From: Pseudomonas marginalis
Lineage (GTDB): Bacteria > Pseudomonadota > Gammaproteobacteria > Pseudomonadales > Pseudomonadaceae
Reading direction: 5' to 3'
NCBI RefSeq assembly: GCF_900105325.1
Contig: NZ_FNSU01000003.1
Coordinates: forward strand, 744,001-808,000
Length of the DNA: 64,000 nt
In this document: positions 26,799 through 34,500 of the stretch, piece after piece
How positions within the stretch are numbered: the stretch's first letter is position 1
Layout: each line of letters starts with the position of its first letter
The notes under the pieces: generated by a model
The model's database searches: none
What the model was told of the DNA's origin: nothing
What the model saw: only the letters and a program-made list of their open reading frames with translations
Translations under genes and position numbers: made by a program

Positions 26799-26845
26799 GT
26801 TGAGGCTACATATCCAGATTGCGGTGTAGCTTGACGTCTGCGCGA

Positions 26846-27694
26846 TCAGTCGAATGCAAGCTGTTCCTGGATAGCGCGAATGGGATCATGAGCGAGTTGC
26901 TGTTTGCGTGACCGAGTGTGTTTGCGGCCCGATGTTTTAGGTGCAGCATCTTTGGTGGCGTCATCTGGAACCACCCACAGTGCGCTGGCCTTGCCGCCGT
27001 CGTTCAGCCGTTCGGCAATCGTTATTTCCATGGCATGGCGAAAGGCTTGCAGTTCTGGGCGGTCTGTTGAGTCGCCCTGGGCATCCAAGTCGTCGATGGT
27101 GCGTTGCCAGCCCGCCAGCGCGGGGTAGCTGCGCTTAAGGCTGCGCTTACCGACCACAGCGCTGAGTAATTGGGTGCACAGGTGTTGTCCTTGGGGCGTG
27201 AGGCCGTGATAGCTGACGAACTCCTGGCGATTGGTTTCCATACGGATGAAGCGGATATGTTCATCGTAGCGATGGTGACGGGGATGAAAGAAGGTCATGA
27301 CGTCTGCCGTGGGGTAAAGCGCCGGGGCGCCAGGGAACTTGCCCCAGTCGGCCTTGCCCTTGACCGAATTGCAATCGACACACGCAATCGCCAGGTTGCG
27401 CGGATGCAAGGCGAATTGAGGATAGGTGTCGCGTGACAGCACGTGTTCGATGGGTGCTGCACTCGCATGGTTAAGCAACCAGCGCTTGCAGTAACAACAC
27501 CTGGGCTCCTGGCGGCTTTTCAGCGCTACGCGCAAGCGTTTTTTGAGCGCCGCACAGTCGGCTTTGGCAGGGTCGCCCAGCTTGCCCCAGATAGTTTTAT
27601 CAAAAGCTTTTGCCCCCTTGCGCAATGCGTGCAGAAACTTGCGCTGTTCGCTGTAGGGGAGCGCTGCCTTCGGCTCGCCGGTGGGGCGGGTCAT
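26846..27694 (-). CDS. HNH endonuclease of a Septu-like (PtuB-like) defence pair
   Basis: 282 residues. The HNH fold is visible at about 63-115: C66-x-x-C69 (CCYC), the EH pair with H84 (PIEHVLSRDTYP), N100 (HPRNLAIAC), C105-x-x-C108 (CVDC) and NSVKG, giving a zinc-bound beta-beta-alpha-metal nuclease. This resembles PtuB of Septu systems. The basic tail (TSGRKHTRSRKQQ) may touch DNA. Translation overlaps the ATPase gene by ATGA at 27691-27694, so the two products are probably made together and form a complex. The expected role is cleavage of phage DNA, or of tRNA or DNA on infection, gated by the ATPase. It is somewhat larger than typical PtuB. Confidence 0.82.
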   Translation of the reverse strand: MTRPTGEPKAALPYSEQRKFLHALRKGAKAFDKTIWGKLGDPAKADCAALKKRLRVALKSRQEPRCCYCKRWLLNHASAAPIEHVLSRDTYPQFALHPRNLAIACVDCNSVKGKADWGKFPGAPALYPTADVMTFFHPRHHRYDEHIRFIRMETNRQEFVSYHGLTPQGQHLCTQLLSAVVGKRSLKRSYPALAGWQRTIDDLDAQGDSTDRPELQAFRHAMEITIAERLNDGGKASALWVVPDDATKDAAPKTSGRKHTRSRKQQLAHDPIRAIQEQLAFD

Positions 27695-29988
27695 GCTGGC
27701 AACGCCTGTTGCGCAAGGGCAAAGGTTTCGGTGATGGCAAGACTCGCGTGGTCGATGAGTTGCAGGTCCTGTTGGTAGCGCTTGTCTTCGGCGTCACCGG
27801 AGGTCTTCATGATGGTTGTCATGTATTCCAGTGCTTTCCTGAGGTCTTCATGTTGTTGGGCATACTTACCCGCCTGGCCCCGGTTGGTTGCTCGAATCGC
27901 CTCTGTCACAAGCGCCGCGCAGCGCTCGGCGACTTCCCGGTTGTGCGGGGTGTAGGTCTCGAAGCCCTTGAGCAGGATGGTCTCTACTGAGTGGCGCTGT
28001 TCAGGCGCAATTTCTGTCAGTTGATTGTCCTTGGCCATAAAACAATGGCTCAGGTTGTCCTTGGCATTGGCAACCAGCGTCGGTGAATGGGTGGCAATCA
28101 CGAACCGGGTTTGCAGACGTTCTGCCATCAGGCTGAACAGGCTCGGCAGCAACTGCTGCCAACCGACATGCAGGCTCACTTCTGGCTCATCGATCAGCAG
28201 CACTTTGCCGGGGCCGGCGCTTGCCATGATTTTGGCGAACAAGAGCAGCACCTGTTGTTCGCCGGAGCTGAGGTCGGTGAATTTCAGCAGGTTGGAATGG
28301 CCTTGGCGACTCAATGCGAGACTCAGTCCCTTGAGGGAAACATGTTCACTGACCGCGAGGGCAAGGGGAATGACTTGGGCGGCCAGGTCGAGTGGTCGCA
28401 GCAGTTCGTTGAATGCACCATTGGGCGCAAGGTACAGGCGCTGTTTGAGGCCCATGCGCTCAAGCAGGTTTTCCAGCAACGCCAGGCGCTCAGGTATCTC
28501 GACCGTTTCGACCAACAGGTCGATCAACTTGCGCTCGATGGTTTGCGATGAATACCCGGTACTCGTCCGGTCGCCCAGGTAGCGATAATGAGGATACTTC
28601 TCGCGATTGCCCAAGGGAAAACGGTCAATCGGCCCGACCACAATGGCCACACTGGCGGTGGACTGTTGCTGCAGGTGGTCAACCAGAGAAGCCAACAACA
28701 GGCTTTTGCCGGCACCATTGTTACCGATGACGTAGGTGCAGGAAGATACGCTGCCTGGTTGCGCGAGCAGGTGCTCCAGCGGGCGCCGGTCGAGCAGTGA
28801 AATTTCCCGTACTCGATCAACGGGCGGAACCCGAGTCCCGCCGATGCGGGTCCTGAGCACATCCTTGGTGTCCAATTCTACGCAAACGCCGTCGACATCC
28901 TCATACCCAGTGTCGAACCATTGGGCAAACAGCCCTTTGAGTGAACCCAGCAGCTTCGACTCAGGGTATTGGCTAAAGCGCAACGCTCCATCTGACCTCC
29001 ATATCTGGTAAATCGCTGCTGAGAAGTAGGCGAGCTCTTCTGCGCTGACCCCCCGAATCCCAGACAGCAATTTGCGTGTGTCGATGCACAACGTTCTGTC
29101 TGCCTGGGATTTTTGGCTATTCAACAACCAGGCGTAGTAGCGGGTGGCGTTGCCAGCGTCGTTATAGCTCGTGAAATCGAACACGGCTTCAAGCAGGTCA
29201 TTGCTGGACAGGTGTTGCTTGAGTTTATCCAGGGAGGCGGGGGTTGGGGTCCGGCCAGGCGTGAACACCATCAGTGTTCGCCCCGTTAACGTGCCTTCTT
29301 CGGTCCGTTGTAACAGTGAGACGAAGGGCTGTTTCAAGTAGACCGGGTTATCCAGCAGTGACAGGCCCTCACGTTTGAAGTCATTCGGCAGACCTTGGAT
29401 CAGTTCGGCATTGACGCCTTGCACGATCAGTCTGAGTCGGGTCAAGTGGTGTAGGGCCGCGCTACCTTCAACAAGCAAGTATGCAAACCGGCCCTGATGG
29501 AGGTCGAAATGCTTGACGAAGGCTTCGCCACTATAGGGCTCCAGGTCGATCAGCCCTTCATCGCGCGCCAAGCCGGTGGCGAGTGCTCCGCTGATCTGGG
29601 CATGGCGGCGGTCGAAACGGGCTTGGGTGGCAAGAAAATAAAAAAGTGCGTCGAACAGGTTGAGGCACTCTTCTCCGTCCAGTTGCTCCGTGACCTCATC
29701 CAACAGCACTGATAGCTGTTCGTAGGTCTGTTCGTCGCATGCAGTGATTTTTTCGGCGAGGCCACAGTGCTCCATCAGCATGTGCACGCAGGCCTGAATG
29801 GTGTCGTGGTAGACCCAGTACTTAGTCTCCCGCTCCTTGACCCATTTAGGGCTGTCCCAGTCCACGATTTGCACGGCGAGGACATAGAGCAAAACCTGCT
29901 GGAATTGAGCGTCCGTCATCTCGCTCTGAAGCTGACTGGCCTGTGCGCGTGCTAATAGCTCGCCGAGCCAGATATGACTTTCTTCCAT
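27691..29988 (-). CDS. PtuA-like AAA/ABC-type ATPase with degenerate HsdM-like N-terminal region
   Basis: 765 residues. The C-terminal half (about 395-660) is an SMC/ABC-type ATPase: Walker A GNNGAGKS at 422-429, signature LSSGE at 573-577, Walker B VLLIDEP at 596-602 and H-loop THS at 633-635, as in PtuA or OLD-type defence ATPases. Residues about 105-330 follow the order of type I DNA methylase HsdM. IDLEPYSGEAF stands where DPACGSGGF belongs, followed by RLRLIVQGV, then GRTLMVFTPG, SSNDLLEAVFDF, YYAWLLN, CIDTRKLL and ELAYFSAAIYQIW. The SAM motif and NPPF are lost, so it should be inactive. The start is supported by AGGTGG six bases upstream. Confidence 0.78.
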   Translation of the reverse strand: MEESHIWLGELLARAQASQLQSEMTDAQFQQVLLYVLAVQIVDWDSPKWVKERETKYWVYHDTIQACVHMLMEHCGLAEKITACDEQTYEQLSVLLDEVTEQLDGEECLNLFDALFYFLATQARFDRRHAQISGALATGLARDEGLIDLEPYSGEAFVKHFDLHQGRFAYLLVEGSAALHHLTRLRLIVQGVNAELIQGLPNDFKREGLSLLDNPVYLKQPFVSLLQRTEEGTLTGRTLMVFTPGRTPTPASLDKLKQHLSSNDLLEAVFDFTSYNDAGNATRYYAWLLNSQKSQADRTLCIDTRKLLSGIRGVSAEELAYFSAAIYQIWRSDGALRFSQYPESKLLGSLKGLFAQWFDTGYEDVDGVCVELDTKDVLRTRIGGTRVPPVDRVREISLLDRRPLEHLLAQPGSVSSCTYVIGNNGAGKSLLLASLVDHLQQQSTASVAIVVGPIDRFPLGNREKYPHYRYLGDRTSTGYSSQTIERKLIDLLVETVEIPERLALLENLLERMGLKQRLYLAPNGAFNELLRPLDLAAQVIPLALAVSEHVSLKGLSLALSRQGHSNLLKFTDLSSGEQQVLLLFAKIMASAGPGKVLLIDEPEVSLHVGWQQLLPSLFSLMAERLQTRFVIATHSPTLVANAKDNLSHCFMAKDNQLTEIAPEQRHSVETILLKGFETYTPHNREVAERCAALVTEAIRATNRGQAGKYAQQHEDLRKALEYMTTIMKTSGDAEDKRYQQDLQLIDHASLAITETFALAQQALPA

Positions 29989-30112
29989 GAATGTCCACCT
30001 GTTTCCTATGACATTAGAGACCGGGGACCGCCCCCGAGGTGCATGGGTTTGAAGTTTACCTATCGATTCAAGTAGTGGCGAGTAGCCATTTTCGACTGTC
30101 TGCCAGCCACCT

Positions 30113-30145
30113 AAAAAAATGGGCTGCGGGTTTTCCCCGCAGCCC
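30113..30145 (-). terminator. Rho-independent terminator of the GMC operon
   Basis: Read on the minus strand, GGGCTGCGGG with its perfect 10-bp complement and a short loop is followed by seven T. It lies seven bases after the stop of the GMC dehydrogenase gene. Confidence 0.88.
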
Positions 30146-30151
30146 AGGACC

Positions 30152-32365
30152 CTACGTGGTACCGAACCCCACCTGCACCGTCAGCGCCCCCTGGTTATCC
30201 CCCAACCCAATGCCATAACGCCCCTCCAGATCATCGTTGATGCACAGCTGCAATTCCCCGGTCTGCCCCGCCGGAATCTCCGCCAGGTCACCCACCAGAA
30301 ACGGTGTCCCGCTGCTGCTCACACGGCCAATCAGCGCGCCCTCATTGGCTCCCGGCAAGGTGTAGCCCGCCTTGGCGATCAGCCCGGGGCTGCCGTTGCC
30401 ATCGACCAGGCCGCCCACCGGGCTGGCCAGCCACTTGCTGCTGACATACCGCACCAGGCGCGGGCTCGGGCCGCTGATCTGCACGCCAGTGCCTTGCCAT
30501 GGCTGGTTGGCCTGCACCTGTACTGTCGCGGCCTTGAGCTCGTTGCACAGGGTGTCGCCGGCCTGGATCGACAGCGCGGCGATGGTCAGGCTGGGGTTGG
30601 AGGTGCCGGTAGTGGGGAACACGCCATCACCCACCAGGAACAGGTTGTTGTGGTCCCAACTGCGTTGGGTCTTGTCCACCACCGAGGTCTTGGGGTCGTC
30701 CCCCATGCGGTAGGTGCCCATCAAATGCCCGGCACCCTGGAACGAATAGGATTGCCCTTGGTAGGTGAACACCCCGGGCGGGATGTCGGCAGTCAGTTCG
30801 GTAGCCCCGAGCAGTTCGGTGATGACATGGCTGGCCAGGATCCGCGCCTGTTTGAAGCCTTCCTTGGTGTAGTCGGACAGGTCGTAGTGGATTTCCGGGC
30901 GGGGTATGCCCAGGCGGTCCTTGTATTGGCCGGAAGGCACGATATAGCAGTTGGCGTTATTGGGATCTTCCTCCACTTGCTCCACCAGGAAGCCTATCCG
31001 AAATTGCCGCGTGAGCAGGTTGTTCAGCTGTTGCACCAGCGCCGTGCCGAACAGCACCTGGGGCGCGCCCGGTGTGTTTGGCAGCGGGTTGGTCTTGCTG
31101 ACGTTGGTGCCATCAATCAGGTCGGCGACGGTGGTGTAGGGATCGCCGATCGGCCAGTTGAAGCCCTCGTTGCCGATCTCGATCCGCCAGGCCGCGCGCT
31201 GGCTGCGGAACGCGCCGTCGCGCAGGCTTTCGATGCCGGAGGTGGACACCGGGCCGCGATACGGAAACACCGTCTTGCCCTCGGGCATCAGGCCCCAGGC
31301 CAGGTAGATCGGGTGGTCCGCCAGGCTGCGCCCGACCTGGCCGCTGCTGTTGGCCACGCCGTTGGGCCAGGCGCTGCTGGTGGAATTGAGCAGCAACTTG
31401 GGCGTCTCGATGGCATGGGCGGCGATCACATAACGTTGCCCCACCGCAACGCCGGTGCCGGTCGGTGGTCCGTCACCAAGCTGGTACTGGATGAACTCGA
31501 TACCGCTGATGCTGTTGTCCGCCCCCACGGTGACCTTGCTCGCCACGGTCTTGTACAGCACCCGCACATTGCCGGTGTTGAGCGCGTTGTTCATGGTCAC
31601 CGTGGCATCGTACTTGGCCTGGATCGGGCAGATCGGTGTGCAGTTGGTGTTACCCGCGCACACCCGTCGCCCGGCATACGGCTGCGAGTTGCGCCCGGCC
31701 GGCGTCGGGCTGACCACCAGGGGCAGGCCCTCGAATGACTGGCCCTGCACCGCGCTGACGAAGCTGCCATCGACCAGCGACAGCGGGATGCTGGTCATCG
31801 GGTATTCATAGTTGGCCGGGAAGGTAATGCCCAGGTACGCCTGGTCGGCCACGTTCGCCGCCACACCGATCTCCGCTTCGGCACGGCAATAGGCGCTTTG
31901 CAGGTCGTTGTAGCTGATCGGCCAGTCCACCCCCACGCCGTACAGGGATTTCATCCGGAAATCATTCGGCAGCATGCGCAGGCAGGTGGCGACCCAGTGC
32001 CAGGTGGTGCCGCCGCCCACGCGCTCATAGGTACTGGTGAACGGCAGCGGGCCTTTTTGCACCAGGTAGCTGACCTCGGGGTTTTTCCAGTTGTCATTGA
32101 TCAGGTCGGCGATGGTCGCGCGCGGTGCGTTCTGTTCGGCCGGCTTGCGCAGCGGGCTCAAGGTGCTCACCGGCGGGTAGGGTGATTCGGGCGTCTTCAA
32201 CGTCGCGGTATAGAAACGCTCCAGGTACTGGTTGCGATTGGGCGGGATCTCCGGCCCCGATTCCAGCACCAGCACTTGCACCCCGGCCAGGCCCAATTGA
32301 TAGGCAATGAGGCTGCCCGCAAGGCCCGCACCGACAATCACCACATCTGCTTGTTCGCTACTCAT
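30152..32365 (-). CDS. GMC family FAD-dependent dehydrogenase
   Basis: 737 residues. An N-terminal dinucleotide-binding fold binds FAD (DVVIVGAGLAGSLIAYQL, residues 7-24, with the ribose-binding Glu in VLVLESG). GMC signatures include RVGGGTTWHWVA, GNTNCTPICPIQAKYD, YVIAAHAIETPKLLLNS and the C-terminal GAGHLMGTYRMGDDP...LFLVGDGVFPTTGTSNPSLTIAALS with the active-site His. About 110 residues follow the GMC domain and look like a small beta-rich add-on. There is no signal peptide or Tat motif. It overlaps the small-subunit gene by ATGA. It probably oxidises a sugar, polyol or aldehyde and passes electrons to the cytochrome encoded upstream; the substrate is unknown. Confidence 0.88.
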   Translation of the reverse strand: MSSEQADVVIVGAGLAGSLIAYQLGLAGVQVLVLESGPEIPPNRNQYLERFYTATLKTPESPYPPVSTLSPLRKPAEQNAPRATIADLINDNWKNPEVSYLVQKGPLPFTSTYERVGGGTTWHWVATCLRMLPNDFRMKSLYGVGVDWPISYNDLQSAYCRAEAEIGVAANVADQAYLGITFPANYEYPMTSIPLSLVDGSFVSAVQGQSFEGLPLVVSPTPAGRNSQPYAGRRVCAGNTNCTPICPIQAKYDATVTMNNALNTGNVRVLYKTVASKVTVGADNSISGIEFIQYQLGDGPPTGTGVAVGQRYVIAAHAIETPKLLLNSTSSAWPNGVANSSGQVGRSLADHPIYLAWGLMPEGKTVFPYRGPVSTSGIESLRDGAFRSQRAAWRIEIGNEGFNWPIGDPYTTVADLIDGTNVSKTNPLPNTPGAPQVLFGTALVQQLNNLLTRQFRIGFLVEQVEEDPNNANCYIVPSGQYKDRLGIPRPEIHYDLSDYTKEGFKQARILASHVITELLGATELTADIPPGVFTYQGQSYSFQGAGHLMGTYRMGDDPKTSVVDKTQRSWDHNNLFLVGDGVFPTTGTSNPSLTIAALSIQAGDTLCNELKAATVQVQANQPWQGTGVQISGPSPRLVRYVSSKWLASPVGGLVDGNGSPGLIAKAGYTLPGANEGALIGRVSSSGTPFLVGDLAEIPAGQTGELQLCINDDLEGRYGIGLGDNQGALTVQVGFGTT

Positions 32366-32874
32366 GACGATGCTCCTGGCTGCGTGCTGGCGTTAACCCC
32401 GGTGAAGTCTTCCAGGCTGGGCGGCGGGCTGTTCCAGTAGCCGAAGAAGAACTCGCTGTAGCCCATGGGGTGGGCCTGGGCAATACTCCACGCCCAGCTC
32501 TGGGTGTAGGCCTCGTCACTCACCACGGTTTGCTCGCCGAGCGGGAACGCGCCCTGGGTATACGGCTGGTACCACACGCCCAGCAGCCAGAGCTTCATGA
32601 TCGCGCGTGCCACCTGGGCGGTTTGCGTCGGTGCCGGTTGGCCGTTCTGCATCAGGATCGCTGTGCCGATTTGCTGCGGTGTCGCCTGCTCGGCCGCCAG
32701 CGCGGCGTACTGGGCCAGCAAGGCGCTGAGCACGCTTTGGCCGACGCGCGGGCCGATGAAGTTGAGAAAGGTGTTGGGCAGGCCGATGGGGTCCACGGAG
32801 GGCGCCAGCAGTTCCTGATCGATGCCGGTGAGCACCACGCTCAGGCCGGTGAAATTGTCCAGGTCGGTACTCAT
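32362..32874 (-). CDS. Sugar/polyol dehydrogenase small subunit-like protein
   Basis: 170 residues from ATG 32874, whose ATGA overlaps the stop of the cytochrome gene; in turn its own stop overlaps the GMC start. Features such as FTGLSVVLTGIDQELL, AQVARAIMKLWLLGVWY and the tail (FFFGYWNSPPP) resemble the small subunit of FAD-dependent sorbitol/fructose-type dehydrogenases (FAD-SLDH family). Known members usually carry a Tat signal that exports the FAD subunit with them. Here no such signal is present, and the protein opens directly with MSTDLDNFTG. Confidence 0.72.
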   Translation of the reverse strand: MSTDLDNFTGLSVVLTGIDQELLAPSVDPIGLPNTFLNFIGPRVGQSVLSALLAQYAALAAEQATPQQIGTAILMQNGQPAPTQTAQVARAIMKLWLLGVWYQPYTQGAFPLGEQTVVSDEAYTQSWAWSIAQAHPMGYSEFFFGYWNSPPPSLEDFTGVNASTQPGASS

Positions 32875-34238
32875 GGCTGACTCCTTGTCACACCGGTGGA
32901 TTGGGCGCGTTCGAGCAGGTAGGTGAAGTCCGCGAAGCTGGTGCGCGGCGACTGGGTCACGTGGGTGGCGGCATTGCCGTGACAGGCGATGCAACTGGAC
33001 GACGCCTGGGGTACGGTGCCCTGGATATAGGTCTCCAGCGTGGCATTGGCGAGGAACGACGGCGCCGGGTTGCCCAGCGGCCTGGTTGCGGAGATCTGGC
33101 ACGGCGGCTGGCCGCTGAGCGTCGGCCACTGGGTGCTGATCAACTGGTAGTTGGCCCATACGCTGTTGGGGTTCACCGTGCGCAGCAGGGTCTGGTACGT
33201 GGTGTTGAGGGCCTTGGTTTCATCCGTCAACGGTATCTCGCGCACGATCTGCGAGGGCGTGGCCTTCACCGCCGGGTTCCATGGCCGGGGCGGCGGCTGG
33301 TTGACCTCGGCCTGGCTGCTGGCGTTGTAGAACAGGTACGGGCCTTTGCGCTCGGCGGGCGGCGTGGTCTTTTCCGGCACATTGTCGACGTGTTCGAAGG
33401 TCGACCACACCCACTGCGGCGCGCTGGTGGTCTTGTGCACGATATGCAGGCCCACCAGCCCGACCGGCTCGGCCACGCAGGACTCGGCCACCACCGGCCC
33501 CTTGCTCGGGTCGCTGTTGCCTGGCGTATACACCAGCGCGTCAACGCTATGGAAGCTGGCGGGATTGTCGTTGCCGTCCAACACCTTCCACGCGGCCTTG
33601 ACCATCAGCGAACCCACCTCACTGGTGCTCGGGTTACCGCAACTGAACGCCACGGCATTGGTCGGGCTGGCGGCAAAAAACGCCTGTTGGCCCTGGATGC
33701 TGTAGAGGCCGTTGTTGACGATGCCGTCGAACATGGCTTGGTTGGCCACGATTTCATTGCGCGTGTACACGCCGCTCTGGTCCACCAGGGGGCCGCTTTC
33801 AAACGGCTGGATAAACTCGTCGAGCACATCCGGAACCTTGCCCATCTGTTGCAGCAAGCGCCCGGAACCCTTGCCTTCACAGGCTTTCGGCACGCTGGCG
33901 GGCGCATGAAAGGGCAGCGGCTTCTGCCCTTGGGCCAGGAATATCTGATAGCTCTCCTTATAGCTTTCCCACACGGTGGCCGCGTCCTGCTGGCCGATCT
34001 GCACAGCGCTGTTGGGTTGACCCGTGTCCAGGGCCGGCCAGTTCAGCGCGATGAACGTCTGCCACGACATTTCATCGAAGTTGGCTTGCAGGCTGGACAG
34101 GGAAAAGGGCGGGGTCGCCGTGACATCGAAGGGTATTTGCGTAGACAACGTGGGGGCCGCGACGACCAGGGGGCTCAGCAACGCGCCAAACAGCGCACAG
34201 CCGAACCCGGGCCGGGGGCGATGGGTTTCCATTCTCAT
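32871..34238 (-). CDS. Periplasmic mono-heme cytochrome c-like protein
   Basis: 455 residues. A signal peptide ends near residue 28 (LVVAAP). Only one heme motif, C416-IA-C419-H420, is present close to the C-terminus. The 380 residues before it do not match a cytochrome domain that I know, though they contain conserved-looking stretches such as MSWQTFIALNWP and TYQTLLRTVNPNSVWANYQLISTQWP typical of a Pseudomonas cytochrome c family of unknown partner. It is the first gene of the three-gene operon, with AGGAGA before ATG 34238. It is the likely electron acceptor of the GMC enzyme, which raises a location problem because that enzyme lacks an export signal. Confidence 0.75.
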   Translation of the reverse strand: MRMETHRPRPGFGCALFGALLSPLVVAAPTLSTQIPFDVTATPPFSLSSLQANFDEMSWQTFIALNWPALDTGQPNSAVQIGQQDAATVWESYKESYQIFLAQGQKPLPFHAPASVPKACEGKGSGRLLQQMGKVPDVLDEFIQPFESGPLVDQSGVYTRNEIVANQAMFDGIVNNGLYSIQGQQAFFAASPTNAVAFSCGNPSTSEVGSLMVKAAWKVLDGNDNPASFHSVDALVYTPGNSDPSKGPVVAESCVAEPVGLVGLHIVHKTTSAPQWVWSTFEHVDNVPEKTTPPAERKGPYLFYNASSQAEVNQPPPRPWNPAVKATPSQIVREIPLTDETKALNTTYQTLLRTVNPNSVWANYQLISTQWPTLSGQPPCQISATRPLGNPAPSFLANATLETYIQGTVPQASSSCIACHGNAATHVTQSPRTSFADFTYLLERAQSTGVTRSQP

Positions 34239-34500
34239 CGGTATCTCCTAGGCATCAGGCGCCGGGAGACAGTGGGTCCGTCATGGACTCTTCAATGCGC
34301 CTCCTGGCACGGGCTAGAGCGTAGATAAGGTTGGCGGCGCAGGTGTATGGGCGGCTAGATTTGTTCGTAATAAAAACAATCGCCAAGCAGGCTGTGGAGC
34401 AGACGCGCGACTTTCCGTAAACATTTTGACCTCGCTACTATCCAAGTCTTAAGCACTGATGGCAGTATGAAATCACTTTCAAGGGAAGGAATTTCAGCAC

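Noticed and set aside
26690..26845. Non-coding RNA of a retron-type system beside the HNH gene
   Set aside because: There is no reverse transcriptase in the window and only a weak 9-bp inverted repeat, so a retron is not supported.
27691..29988. Reading the ATPase as an OLD-family nuclease or a PARIS AriA protein
   Set aside because: No Toprim domain follows the ATPase and the partner is HNH, not a Toprim/DUF4435 protein; a Septu-like reading fits better.
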